The notes: a model not told the origin generated them from the letters alone. Positions 13,291-27,398 are shown, counted from the stretch's first letter. The stretch is 64,000 bases of DNA from Archegozetes longisetosus (GCA_018873245.2 JAEMBT020000004.1:9440652-9504651), one strand, 5' to 3'. Translations and numbers: made by a program.

Positions 13291-14907
13291 AACACATTGC
13301 ATTAGTGCTCATCAAATTGTAAATCATTCTCATAGTAAGGATTGTGGCCCAACAACAATTCACATCTAGCACAACAAAATCTTTCACATTAATATATCAT
13401 AAAAAAGTTTATAATACAAGTTAAACGACTTTATCGATTAGTATCCATTGTTTATAAGTGCTTTCTAAATACTGTTTATTGTTTGCCAAAAGTTTTCTAA
13501 CACAACATTTATGTATCGAAAGCTTAATTGAACTAAAAATTTAATAATTGTTGTGATTTAATATTTGTTTTTGCAAAGCACCATTCTTTTCTTTAAAAAA
13601 TTTGATGTTCTTTCATAACTGAACGCAATTTAGTGAAGCTTTTGTTTTTAAAGTACTTAATAACTATTTGCATGGCTTACAAGCTCTCGTGAGGTGAGTC
13701 TTATTTATTAACTCTCATAGAGTAGCTTAGAATTTGATGTGAAGAACTCTTTTAAGTATTAAAGATCATTAAAAGATCTCAAATCTATCTTAACTAAAAA
13801 TTGATATAGATAGAACCTAAACGATTGTTTGAATCCTTAAGGTCAAATAACTTCATTAAGATCTTAATGCATTTAAAACATGATTATTTCTTAATGATTC
13901 GATTCTCAGGTACTTAAACCCTTGTAAAGATTCTGAGATTAAATAAATAATTGGGAACATTGGGAATATAAATTAAAACATATACAAGGATCTTTATTTA
14001 ATAGATTTATTAACTTTGTTAAGCTATAAAGGTTACATAATATAAAGTTTTCAACTATATTTCATTCTGAAGTCAAGTTTCCCAATTCATCATTTAAGTT
14101 GAGCTGATCTTCAGAATTGAATTTTGGGAAACAAATCTGTTCCCTACTGAATGAATAGATTCTTATAAGATATATTTTCTCCAAACATTTCAAAAAAAAT
14201 AAAGTCAAACCTCAGCAGAAAAACGTTTGACTAAAATAATATTGTTTGCAAATTTGTAAGTTTTCAATATAAAAGTTTTACATATCAGCTCTTTTCAGTC
14301 AAGTTGACTCAGTTTGAGTGTGAGGCTAAAAATGAGAAGAAAACGATTTACAAGAATCCATCTTTTAGATTATGAACCATTTGTGAAATGCTTCTCAATG
14401 TTTGTCAAACGTCAGCACAACTGAATGAACTAAATGTTTAGCACAGTTTAATATCATGACAACACAAAATAAAACCTCCTTATTCTGCTCACAACTATTA
14501 TTCATTGTGTTTTTAATAAGCCTCAGAAATTTATTTCAGTGTTTACAACCAAATTCTGTCGAGCCTTTCCTTCAATAGAATTGATTCAAAACGAAAAAAA
14601 TCTTTAATTCATTATAGAAACGAAATGAAGTTTTGGGTTTGCTTTGTAAAATAATTGTGAAATGGGTATTTTGGTTTGGTTTTTTATGAGTCTACTTAAT
14701 TTTCAATATAATTACTTCAATTGATTTGACAGCTGTTCATTCAAAGTGTATGTTCGAATCTACTTTTATTCAAATTCTTTAAGCACTTATCTTTTCAATC
14801 GTTTCCTATTCAAAAAAGCTTTAATTTAGTTTTTTTTCAGTGAGTACTAAATAAGAATTTGCTTCAAGTTTGAATTATCTCTTAAGGATTGTCAGTTTAG
14901 ACAGAGT

Positions 14908-14911
<4 letters not shown>

Positions 14912-14977
<66 letters not shown>
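14912..14977. repeat. (CT)33 microsatellite
   Basis: An uninterrupted CT run of about 66 bp, the longest simple repeat in the window. It is flanked by AT-rich noncoding DNA. Confidence 0.95.
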
Positions 14978-14979
<2 letters not shown>

Positions 14980-17496
14980 GATCGATTTTTGTTTAACCAA
15001 ATTGATTATAATTTATAATTAACTGCAATAAATAATACAACCATTACTCCTTAAGATTTATCCATTAAGACTGGTCATCTTTGAAATAAAGATCAGAAAC
15101 ATAAAGTAAACAACAAATAAAGTGCGCCAAACCATAAGTAAAGTATTGTAGTCAGGTTAGACTATCTCTAAAACAAGTCTCTGAATAACCTGAAATGTAC
15201 AGTTAGGGACATTAAAGTGATGCATAACTTCGAGAAATGTATCGTTGCTATGTCATCCTCCCTGCCATGCACATCAATTTTAACTTAATGTTCAATTGTG
15301 GTTCCAGTTTTTGTCTAAAATAAATTGAACATTATAGAATTATTATATAAATTGTTATAGCAAGATAGAAAAGTTGGCATCATTTTAAAATCATCGAGTA
15401 TACGCTTTCATGGATAACATTGTACAGATTGTATTGAACTACTATACTGTCGACCGTTAAATATTATGCATCAATATCGGGCTAACCCTTTGTACATGAA
15501 GATATGAGGGACGAGATGTCAATTTAACGTATGACTGTATTGAGATTCATTAATACGGTCACATAAAACTAAACCCTTTAAAATTTGTTCTTTGCTCATC
15601 CTCCATGAACTGACGAATATTTTTATCGTTGAACTGTACGGACACATACTGCAATTATCATAATTTTGATCAGTCATTCAGAACTGAATAATTGCTTATC
15701 AGTTGAAATAGAGAGGCAATTTGCTCGTGTAAATTAATACTAGTTTTGAACTGTGTGTAATTTAAATAGACTTTCACTAGATAATTAAAAGTCATTAGAA
15801 ATCATCTTAATTTTCGTATCTATAGTGAGAATTGACGATCAGGCATTTTATCGACGAATTAAATATATTTTACTGAAAACTTCGTTTGTAATGTGAGAGA
15901 AACCATTTTTTGAACTACTAATTTGTAATCGATAGTTAAGTTTTAGGAAAATAGATTTTGAGTCAGTCAACACTATTGATATATGACAGTACAGTCAATC
16001 ACTTACTATCAGTGCTTAACAGATAAGTTTCTAAAATTTGTTCAGATAATTGTTACCTGGAAAGTACGTGTCAACAGAAACTACAAGCATCTAAAAGCTT
16101 AAGCTTAGAACAAGTCTGATGCTCGCAAACATTAAGTGTTTGAATTTAATTTTTCAAAAGTTCGACTCTTGATGGTGTTTGGAAAATAATTTTCTACGAC
16201 TTATTATATTTGCAGATTGAGAAAGGATGTTAACTCAATTTGCTATCACCTGAAGATTGAACCCAATATGACCAATACTAGTATATAACAAATGCTAAGG
16301 ATCCGATGATAGTTACATCCAGTTTGACCGTATTTTGTACGATCAATTTTGAAATTGACGGAAAACAGGGATTTTAAAAATTTTAATTCAAGTACTTGAT
16401 GTTCGTTAAATTGGAGTGTTCGGGAATTTAAGATGATTGTGGTTTCTGCTGGCATGTCTAACTTGACAATAATACTCACATAGTTTAGTGCACTTTATCT
16501 GTCGTCGACTTTATGCAACCAATAATTAAGAGTCTGCGTCACTCTAGTTCTCTAGTCCTTTAAGAGTTCTTTGGCAAGATTGGAAAATTAAGTTTTCAGT
16601 AAATGCTCGCTGAAATTTGGACTTAAAATTTGTTTGATAACCTATTCACTAAATTATGACTTTTAGAAGTTTTAATGTTGAGATACTTGAATAAATTGTA
16701 AAGCAGTAAATCCTAATGGAAAAGTTTTCTAAAGTATTAAATAAATCTCTATTGATCTGAGAGAAACCTAATTAAGTTTCTATTATGCTTAAAGTAAGAA
16801 CTTTTCTGCAATCAAAAGAAAATGTTTAATAAGTTGATACTCAACAGAATACATAATTTGTAGTACCAGTAGAATAATGCAAGTCATCCATTCATATACT
16901 CTATAGTTAATACACTTGAAAGTATTCATCGGATTTTCGTGTTTAACCCAATTAGTTTTGATAAATAGACTGCAATTCAAATTAAAGCCAATGTTACCTG
17001 TTATGAATGAGGTTTCATATAATTTCGATACTATTTTTTGAAGCAAAAGTTACATAAAGTATCAGATATTAATATTTATAGATATATTCCGTGCTTATTT
17101 AGACCGTAAAAACACTATTTATTCGCTTTTATGCTAATCAACAAATTTTATTACACAAAGAAATTTCTGTATCCATATCAAAGCCATATAAATTTCACAT
17201 TCTCTTATCGATTGTTTGTTAACTCAATATTCACTCTTTTCAATCTAATGTTTAGTTCTGATAAACATCATATACATCATAAACATTAATGTTTTCAACA
17301 TCTAGTCAGTTAATAGTAATTAATCAAATTTTCGATTAAATTCAAATATCTTTTTAACAAGTAAATTTGGATCGAACTTTATCATAAACTTTCAGATATA
17401 CAGTGACAGAAGCTTTTGTGACGCTGTCAGTCTACGACTCAACTGGACTTTTATCGACTGAATATTGATAATTCGTATGCTTCCGTTTTCAGAGAG

Positions 17497-17545
17497 CATA
17501 TAAAAGCGCTCAATTCACATCTGAAGGGTTGCACTTTGATCAAAC
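17497..17545 (+). promoter_or_regulatory. TATA-like core promoter motif without an assigned gene
   Basis: CATATAAAAGCGCTC gives a strong TATA-box match at 17,499-17,506. A TTGCACTTTG about 30-35 bp downstream could serve as the start region. Upstream at about 17,404-17,435 lie TGACAG and TGACGCTGTCA-type motifs. The first downstream ATG (17,561) opens a frame of only six codons, so no protein gene is apparent. It could drive a noncoding transcript or a distant 5' UTR exon, or be chance. Confidence 0.2.
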
Positions 17546-20500
17546 TTCTTACAGCTTAATATGGACACTCCATTCTATTAATTTTATTAATTTGATTCTT
17601 GTTTCTAAACACAAATGCTTTGTTCAATCAAAACCTCCAAATTTGATTTGTACTCCATGTGATCGTTAGTTATTAAACAATTTGAAGCTTTTATTCGAAG
17701 ATGCATAAGAAGTTCTAATAAGTGTTGAAGAGTATTTATGTTCAATGCTTTTAGATTGAATCTAAACCTTCGAAAAATAGGGGTTTTTCGACTTTGATAA
17801 CATTTAAATGATGATGAAAGATCTTATACTGGTTTACGTTAGAAGTTTACTTCTATGCTGTGAATTATTTATAACAGTTTCAATTCATTTATTAAAAAGA
17901 ATTCGTAATCTATGAAACATCGAATGAATAATCAAAGTAAAAGATAAATGAAACAAGCTTTTCTAATGCCAACGTATAATAAATTGCTGGCAATTCCAAT
18001 TATTTAGAACCGCTTCTACAAATATTCTGTTTAATCTTTAAGATTCTTTACAAGATATTCTTTAAATTATTAAATCTTGGATCTTCACTCTCTTTGGGTT
18101 TGAGTGGTTTGCAAACATTCCTTAATATTTAGGCTTTTAGAAGTCTGAAATCTAAGTTTATTTCTATTATTGTATTTTTTTTCTTCACCAATCAGTTGGA
18201 ATGAAGGTATTGCAAAAATTCCAAAACTTAAGTTAATAATATGCTAAAAATTTCGTTAGAATTCAATCGAACATAAGATTTGCTGTTAAAAATGAGCTCA
18301 AAGATTGGTTAGGCAGGAGAACTATTTTGGGAAATAATACTTTAGGGAATGCTTAAAATTATTAACCAGGCGTTGGATAGTCTTCTACGCTAAAGACAAA
18401 AAGCCAAAACTCCCAAACCTTTTGTATGCAATAAATGAGTTGAACTGAGCCAAAAATGATTAAAGTTTCATTTAATAAATGATCTTTTCTTTTGAGAGAA
18501 AAACATTAACCACTTGCCGGTATAATAATAATCTCTATATGTGGGCAAATAATCTCTATAATCTTAGTCTAAAAGATGAATACGATTTTTTGTAGTAGTG
18601 AACAAATGGATGCTGCAATTCTCGTGCGATACCTAAATAACTTTCTATCACATTAATCACAGTGATATGCTGGTTTAAAATACTAACTAACTTTTTCAAT
18701 CGGGAATACTATTGTTTCAATTGTGCAAATTTCTTTCTTAACAGGTGTCTTATTCGTTTTTTAATTTGCATTAACTCAAAACAGCTTGAAGCACATATAT
18801 GAATAAAAATGCATAAATACACATATTTTAATCATTTATATCAGTTTTTACTCTTCTAAATTTCACTCAACAGTCATTCTATTTATCTGTGGAGTGTTCA
18901 AATGGTATTGTATATTACAACGAATCTTCCTTTTAAAAGTTTAGTCTTGCTTTGCAATTAAGTCAACTGAAAAACTCGATAACTGCGCTCAACGATAAGC
19001 AAACATGAGATATCAAAGCATCCACTTTTATTCATTTTGTTATTTATGATCAATTTTACAGAGATAGTGTTTAAATTAGGGGATTATTTCTGGAAGTTAA
19101 ACATATGACCGCAATGAAGAGATGTGTGATGTGCCCATTACTTAACACTATTTTTATTGTTGTTCTCCCTTATTGATAAAATAACGTTCAAAATAAGACT
19201 CTCACTCATCAGCTCTATTAATCATAACTTTTTATATGAAAACTACCAAAGCAAAAATAGTTTTGAAAACATTTTGACCAAACTTCTAAAATGCAGATCA
19301 ATTGCCGGAATATTTAAAGTAACTTTGTGTTTAGTCTTTTTAAGTTTGACTCCTAACATTTGAACTGATTCAATAAATAACGATTGTTAGGAAAACGTAT
19401 TAAAATTCTTACTGAATGATCTGCTCATCTTCTTATATAGAGTTTATAAAGTAGAAAAAGCTCAATGTGTGCACTTCGGCTTAAATAAAGAAAATTTGAC
19501 ATCAATAGAGAAAAGGCTTCACTCTATCAATAGTAAAACATTTCTATTGAACCATTTGATTAGATAAATGACAGTTTGATTTATTGATAATATTCGTCCT
19601 CGCAATACAATCAATTGTTTGATATCTAGCAAGCTCGAAATTAATGGTGTTTTAACCTAATCCAAACATTTCTAACCTAGAAAGTGCTATTTCTTTTAGC
19701 TTTTTATAACGATTTATCGCTTCAATACAATATACTATTTCTCGATTCGCAATAATTCAATCACACATTGGGTTATTGTATACCTCATTATCGATCAGAT
19801 CTTCTCTCGTGTTATATATGTTATAGAGTAAAGCTAACGAATCTTCAATTATTCTACTTTTCATATGTTCTATAGAACTAATATTCTATGGAACTAATTA
19901 TTAACTGAAAATGTGTTTTAAAGCGCTTTACAAACACTGACATTGACTTATTGGAATAACTGGTATGAAATAGGTTATAATTAGATGTTTTTTTCATTTC
20001 AAGCCATTGAAAATGCGTCTAAAATGAAACTATTATAGACACTACTTCTATAATGAAGGCAACTTTTTCGAGTGTTTACTCCAATTGTTAGCAAACATTT
20101 GAGTACATATTTTACAACTGATTTATTCTTCAAGTAAGAGCACTGAGTGAAGCAAAATATTTATTCGAGATTTGAAACACGTTTCTATACTATATATCAT
20201 TGACAAGGTTTAAGGGATGAATAAATAGGTAAAAAGGATTTTTCCTACCAAATTCAATATTAATATAGGAATCATTTATTAAACAACACGCTTTTTAACT
20301 AATTTTAATTGCGTAAACTTCAAACTGTATTAGAGTTTGAATTTGATTTTAGTAAAACTACTCCATATATCATCATTTTCTGACAATTTTTATGTTAAAC
20401 TAGTTTTTCTCAAATAAAAGGCAAATATATTTTTTTCTATCAATCTGACAAATGTTTCGCAATTAGATATAACCTAATTAGGCAATAATAAAGTAATAGC

Positions 20501-21076
20501 AATCAATTTGAAGGACATGACTGGCTACTTTTGATGGATAACAATTTCACCAACAATATCTCATTTTTGGTCAAATTCAAGCTTCAAAGTCAGTTCAATT
20601 AGAAGTTAATTGAGATAACTCGAGGCAACCTTTCAGTTAGTTTTTACTGAACTGACATTTTTTGGTTTAATGAGTGAGAGACGAATTGATTGACTAGTGA
20701 TGTATTTTTCTAAATATTCTTATATAAGAATACAGTAATTGTACAGAGCTTGAAACAAGACTAAATTAACTTCAGGTATAGCCGATGGCTTCAATTGAAG
20801 TACCAGTCACTGATATGCAAATTTAGCGAATATCTGTCATTATTTTATGATCGACTTCCTATCCACAGTTATTTGTTAACCATGTATGATATTCCTTATT
20901 GATTCGCGATAATAAATCTTCAAAGAAAACTCTGAACAATCTGAAAAATTGTTATGACACACGAATTATCTCTTTCTCTTTGCTATACTTGTTCTATTGT
21001 TTCTAAGTTGGCGAATCAATGAAAGCTTGTTTTGCGTTAGAAATCATTTTTTCATGTCATAGAGGAGCATCAGGAC

Positions 21077-21107
21077 AAATATTTTGGAAATATTTTCCAA
21101 AATATTT
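21077..21107. repeat. Perfect inverted repeat, 14-bp arms, 3-nt loop
   Basis: AAATATTTTGGAAA, then TAT, then TTTCCAAAATATTT: the two arms are exact reverse complements. It would form a stable hairpin in RNA or a small cruciform in DNA. No coding frame overlaps it. Confidence 0.9.
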
Positions 21108-21786
21108 TTCGTTTCCATATAACGCATTTTCAATCGTAACCGATCTAAAAGGAATTTGACTTTAACTTAAGTGCTACTATAGTTAGTCGAATAGATGATT
21201 GTGAGCAATATACCAAATACAAGGGCACATATATTCGCACTCTAACTATTAGCACTCTTTCCACTCATTTTGTCATTATAGTTACGCAGTTGTATTAAAA
21301 TAATACGCACCAACTCTTTCTTTTAGATGACACCAAATAAGTTTCTGTAGAAATGTTTTGTATTCTTTGTTTTAATTAACATTTATATTATGTTTTGTTC
21401 TGAAAAGTTTCATATGCGTATATAATTTGATCATTTGCAAGTTCTTAGATTTATTAATAACATGAGTAAAATGTTTAAGTCCTTTACTAATCTTATTAAT
21501 CCTATTAATCTTATTCTGGTTTCATATAAGACACAAACTTGATGTTTATAATCTAGGAGATACTGTGGCAATAAAAAAATGTTAGATTTGTGCGACTAGT
21601 CTTATTCTATTTCCGTTATACCAGATCTCAGATTAACTAATACTGCAATCAGCTTTCGAGCTACAAAACTGCAATCAACTGTTTCATTCATTTCACTCAA
21701 GCGAATCTGCTTTAGTCACATTCACGCTATTCCTACTACAAATCAACTTTTTCTACTTCTACATACAGATCGACAAGAACTTATTG

Positions 21787-21789
<3 letters not shown>

Positions 21790-21838
<49 letters not shown>
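21790..21838. repeat. (CT)24 microsatellite
   Basis: An uninterrupted CT run of about 49 bp in noncoding DNA, in the same strand orientation as the tract at 14.9 kb. Confidence 0.95.
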
Positions 21839-21840
<2 letters not shown>

Positions 21841-24244
21841 TTGCTCAGAATGTTTATTATAAGGTCAGTAGTCCAGTAATTCGCTTCATTGATCAAAGTG
21901 TAGCATTTCATACAAGTGCCTTTGCATTTATGCAACAGTACTGTGATATTACGTTTTTATGTCCTTAAAAGCTTCAGTTTGTCTCCATAGTTCTCGCTTT
22001 CTCATTATTAATCTGAACCATTCTTTTAATTCAGTACTCAACTCAGTCTAAATCTCAAAGATTTAGTCATTACATAAAATGTGATGTTTTCACAGACTAG
22101 TAATGACCGTGTTATTCATTATAACGAACATTATTTTGTTTTTGATCAATAGATCTATTCTTATCACGAATAATGGTCATTATCCTTAAAGATATCCTCT
22201 AACGTCCTTATCAAGTTCGAATTGTTTTCTTAATTTGATACAAAATAGCAATTATTGAACAATTAAGTTGAAACTTTTGAAACAATAGCGATAGTTATAA
22301 CCGAGGATTAAATAACCGATGAATGATTTCGTTGTGTTGAGAAATATGGAACTCAACTTAATTCAGTATAGTGGGAATCGCATAAGAATTTTCGTGATTA
22401 AAACTCAGTATAAAATAATATATCGCATGCGAACCTTTATAGAAGTATCTTTTCAATAGCATCCAGAATAACATCTAGAATATTACGTTCGTTTTCAATG
22501 GTTTACTGATTTTCATACATAGCTATCAAAATAAAAATAAAAAATAGCGTTGTTATATATAACTATCTGATCTGATTTTTCAATCTATCAAAAATATACT
22601 AATGTTAAACAACTTTTTACTGTATTTGAACCCCAAAATCAACTATTTTCAAAGTATATCATTCGGAAGTATTACTTATTCAATACAGAATTCATTATAG
22701 GATCGGTTCTTTGAGATTTTCTTCTCGAATAGTTACTGAAATATTTGAAAAGACATATTGATTTTGATTGACCTTAAACTATGTTTTGTATATACTACTG
22801 ATTTCTGATTGTCTAATTGTTAATGTGTTGTTTGATCCAATCAAATCGTGATTAGATGTTTGACATTTTCTGCTTTCAGATCATGGATAGTTTTCAAGTC
22901 TCATAAACTACAAGTTCGTGATCTCCTACTCAGTTAAAATTTATTTTAATCTATTACTCTTGAAGATTTGCATGTTTAACAAAATTGTGACATAAAAACT
23001 GAGAGCTATGAAAAGAGTTTATCTGAAAATAATGGTAAGGTTTAGAAAGTTTTCTGTTCATTGATCAGTTACATGGGAAAGTGTGATGTGTGGAAAGGTT
23101 TTTTTCTTGTCGGTTAAGCAGCTTTACGTTTATGTGCACATTCGCTATACTATGCATTTCTATTTTAATAAAATAGACTCATGATATGTGACATTTTTAA
23201 TCTGCATCCATGAAAGACATTCTTAAAAATAAGATATCATAGACTGCGAACCAATATCATATATTATAGGGTCACGAACTCTCTCCTCATTCTTGTTTCA
23301 CCAAAGTTGTTGAAAACTTTTTCAATATTGAAAAATTGTTGGAAAAAACGAATCTATAAAAAAACTTTTCAACTTAAACCTCTTATGGTTGCACTAATAT
23401 AAGCGAAATATGTTACTTCAACATCTCTATAATATCTAAGTTGAAAGACCAAGGAAAAAACCCAACATATAATGGACTCGCATTTCAATGTCTCTCTTAA
23501 AGGGCAATAAGGCTTCAAATGCCATGTCTCTCTTTTGGTCGATTCTGAATAATGAAGTCATTTGCGAAAATGATCCGGGATTTGATTTTATAATCAACTG
23601 ACTTCAATTGAAAAGTACTTGTCAGAGAGATGTTAAATGAATCAAAAGTATTTATACAGTTTTGTCGCAAATATTCAGTTTTTATCAAGTTTTTCGACCA
23701 ATCGAAATTCAATGAATGGGTTGAGAAGATGAATGACAGCTAAATGACCATATATTCATATACTTGAACTTGTTTTGATGTTAGAAAATGATTGTTAGGA
23801 AAGAGCTGATAAGTGAAATTCTAAGCAGAGTTAAGATAAGAATTTGGATTTTTCTTCCCAGTTCTAATATTAATGATATTACTTTCAGATAAGTATTTGG
23901 TTGGATATGATGTCTCGATTTGATACAATCATATATGTCTAGAATTAAACTGCAAACAGATTGTAAGGAAATGTTTTCTAAAGCCTAAATGTGAGTAAAT
24001 ACAACTTAAGCTAAATCTATTTATCTAACTATAGCCAGATTACCAAAAGTTTCACTATTTGTCACTTAGATATAACTTTGTTATGAGAAAAAATAAAAAT
24101 AATCTGAAAAAAGAGAAACTCCTCAATTCATCAAATAAATATATATCTGTCTCGATGTGTGGTCATTGAATTACAAAGAAAGCCATCACTAAATTGGATT
24201 TGATGGAAAATATTTTGGCCACATATTATAAATAGAAGCTGAAT

Positions 24245-24279
24245 GTATCCAAAGCGCATCCAAAGCGTATCCAAAGCGT
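24245..24279. repeat. Short 11-bp tandem repeat upstream of Dop1R2
   Basis: Three copies of GTATCCAAAGC (the middle one with a T-to-C change giving GCATCC). A related GTATCCAAAACG copy follows about 40 bp later. The array lies about 750 bp upstream of the receptor start codon, so it may be in its promoter region. Confidence 0.75.
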
Positions 24280-25029
24280 TATAGATTTGGCCAAATATAA
24301 ATACCAACTAAACGTATCCAAAACGTTATACATTCGATTGTGAGAAACGCTCACAAGTCAGCTTCGATCAGCTTTCGCTATACGATTATGAGAAAGCAAT
24401 TTACATCCTTAACACATAAACACAGTCCCAACACTGCTTTCGTTATTAATCTATATATAACGCTCTTCTCTATTTAAGCGCTGATCATTTTAGTTAAGCT
24501 CACTTTGCTCCTAATCTGGATCAGTTCTTAATATAGACTACTATTTAGTTATTCAATCATTCGCTTCAATACTATTCATGTCTTCGTGTCCTCATGTCTT
24601 CATCTTTACATAAATATGTGATTATCAAACCGACACTTACGGTTAAATTACAATCTAAACAATATTTGATAAGTTGAGGTCATGAATTTGTGCAGTTTTT
24701 TGTCTGTGCTATAAGTTTTGATGCGTTACAGAGTGAATGACGGCGTTTAAGTTGAAAACATGTGCAAATATTAGAAACGTATGTCTTGTTATTAATCATG
24801 CTATGAACAAGTACAGCATTAAGTTTATATATTTCTGCATCAAATGAAGTTGTCTATAGTCGCGTATATCGAAAACAAGTCCAATATTTCACAGTCACCG
24901 ATTCCTGAAATATGTTCTCTACTCAATATTTAGTCCATATATCAGTCTAGAAGTGTCTATGAATCTAAATGTGTTGGAAGTTTTTTCCTATTTTTCTAAT
25001 CTCATGAAATATGGAAATATCTTGTAATC

Positions 25030-27398
25030 ATGTCCAATGACACAGTGATAAACACATCTTCAACATTAGATTCCTCGCATTTGATGTCAAAAGTAAGGGA
25101 TAAAAGCGACAGTTTGGGCAATGGATTCGCAGAGTTGTTAGAGCTGGCCGCTAATTTCACCTCGAATTGGGCTCCAGCTGCTATTCTCAACACAAATTCT
25201 CGCATCAATTCTAGATTAGAGTCGAATTCAAGCCACAGTCTCAACACGTCAGTCCAATTAGTGGAATGCTCTTCTCTCGATTGCTTTAATTGGATTAATT
25301 ATACGGAAAATCAAAATAACCAAAGCATAACTAACAACAGTGTTCTTCCATTGGCCAAAACTGTTCACGACATACAAGACATATCCACAAATATCACATT
25401 AAGTACTACTTTGACAAGTTATTCATTAAACAACGAGACATTAACTACAACTTTTGCAACTTTGCTAAAACATAATACTACTAAAGTAACAACTATTATA
25501 TTAGAGCCTGACTTGAGGATTCATCACCCAATCCTTGCTGTCGTTCTCGCAATTATTTGTGTTTTAGTAGTGTTTGGAAACACTCTCACAATGCTCAGTG
25601 TCTACAGAGAAAGATATTTACATACTGTTACTAATTATTTTGTCGCTTCATTAGCTGCAGCCGACTGCTTGGTCGGTGCTATTGTTATGCCCTTCTCTGT
25701 TGTGCACGAAGTTATGAACAAGTGGTGGATTTTTGGCCAAGACTGGTAACAATCATCTTATTCTCCTTACAGATCCACATTTTGCTCCTAAATTCACTAG
25801 ATTAATGAGAAATTCTGAATTTTTCAAATCTAGGTGCGATTTATGGCACTCTTTTGATGTATTGGCCAGTTCTGCCAGTATATTAAATCTATGTGTCATC
25901 TCATTAGGTTTGAACTTATTATTCTGAAAATACTTTTTAGACTAATTCGACCACCTTTTACAAGTTGACAAAAACTGCATTTGTTTGCTTCTATAGACAG
26001 ATATTGGGCAATCACTAATCCAATCACATACCCATCTAGAATGACTCCGAATAAAGCAGGAATTTTTATAGCAGGTCTTTGGCTTTGTTCGGCCCTTATC
26101 TCATTTCCAGCAATAGTTTGGTGGCGAGCTGTCGAAAAGGTAGTAGTACTTTAGGAAGAAATAGATATTATGCTGAATAAATTTGGATACATTAATATAA
26201 ATGTGAACTTTCTGTAACATACAAATCTATTTGATAACCCTTAGGAAGAACCACCATCTTTTCGTTGTTTATTCACCGATGATGTTGGTTATCTTGTGTT
26301 TTCATCTACGATATCATTTTATGGTCCATTAACTGTCATGGTTTTCACTTATTATCGCATATATGTGGTCGCTAGTAAACAGACCCGAAGCCTGAAGTTG
26401 GGCGCAAAACAAATCCAATCTTCATGTGAAGGCGGAGATAATTTCACTCTTCGGATGCATAGAGGGGGCAAAGCCTGCACGCCATACACTCCTAGACAAA
26501 AGTATTCTGGAGATTCATCTGATGAACATCACACAGACTTGATTATCTCAGATGAGAATGGTATAGACAAAGGTTCTTCAATTAGAAGTGCTAGAAACAT
26601 GAAGGCTAACTGGTCTGTTGGCAGAAGACTTGCCAAATTGGCTAAAGGTAGAGCTTACAATAAGCTATACGCAAATTGTTTCTCTCAAGTCAAACAATTT
26701 TTTCTTGTTTTTATTTGATCTTTCGATCGAACAACAACTTCATTATTTACTACACAAACATATATAAAACTGAAAAATGAACCTAAAAATGAATCTAAAC
26801 TATATGAAAAATAGAAAGAAAAGCAGCTAAAACTCTAGGGATTGTGATGGGAGTCTTCATCCTATGCTGGTAAATAGGCTATTCTTACTCATAGTAGAGT
26901 ATAGTATTAGAAGTGGAATATTTAGCATCTGGATGTTATTCCTAAATAGGTTGCCTTTTTTCGTGACCAATATCTTAATGGGAATATGTGCTGAATCGTG
27001 TTTATTGGAGCCTGACCTGGTATTCTCCGTAGTCACCTGGTTAGGTAATACACTCCTATTGATCTGTTATCTCTCGACCAAAAGTAAGTTAATTCTTATA
27101 TGAATATTTTTGTCTTGTATCTTAAGGCTGGCTCAATAGTGCTATGAATCCAGCGATATATGCCTGTTGGTCCAAAGACTTCAGGAGAGCTTTTAGGAAA
27201 ATACTGTGTTCTTGTTGTTCCTCGCAAAACAGGCGCAACAAAGTTCTTCAACAAAACAGATTCAGTTATTGCACTAAATCGCCCAAAATGCGAACCGCCA
27301 GAAAATCAAACGAAGAAATCGTTTTGAATAGTTTAGAAGTACAAAGCAATAGTTGCAGTCGACCCAATCAATTGCAAAATGAGATATTGCCATTGTGA
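25030..27398 (+). CDS. Dop1R2: D1-like dopamine receptor, Dop1R2/DAMB class (7 exons)
   Basis: Class A GPCR of 585 aa. Exons by GT..AG and reading frame: 25030-25745, 25834-25907, 25997-26139, 26245-26647, 26815-26869, 26950-27044, 27127-27398. The start is the first ATG after an in-frame stop at 24,997. The N-terminal ectodomain is about 165 residues with some 11 N-x-S/T sites. TM1 carries GN (N184) and TM2 has D212. Cys240 and Cys319 would form the ECL1-ECL2 disulfide. D247 (3.32) should bind the amine, followed by DRY (264-266). TM5 serines S331, S332 and S335 should contact the catechol. CWLP has W464 (6.48), and NPAIY is at 503-507. [22 protein letters not shown] and MHRGG are hallmarks I associate with insect DAMB/Dop1R2. 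That family couples to cAMP and calcium at the plasma membrane of neurons. The tail has a CSCC palmitoylation-like cluster. Another D1-like amine receptor is a less likely alternative. Confidence 0.9.

Larger units (their letters stand above)
10448..25029. other. Gene-poor stretch upstream of the dopamine receptor
   Basis: No convincing exon is seen. It holds two long CT tracts (14.9 and 21.8 kb), a perfect 14-bp-arm hairpin (21.08 kb), a TATA-like motif (17.5 kb) and a short 11-bp repeat near 24.25 kb. A minus-strand frame at 16,246-16,479 has fairly protein-like composition and could end at a splice donor (TTCAG/GTGATAG), but matches no family I know. Some of this DNA, especially 24.2-25.0 kb, probably contains the promoter, 5' UTR exons and enhancers of the receptor at 25.03 kb. 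Confidence 0.55.

Noticed and set aside
14740..14775. tRNA T-arm-like GTTCGAATC
   Set aside because: The flanking bases do not pair into a 5-bp T stem, and no matching acceptor or anticodon arm could be drawn. No tRNA or rRNA was found anywhere in the window.
25002..25247. 81-codon minus-strand frame over the receptor start
   Set aside because: It is antisense to exon 1 of Dop1R2.
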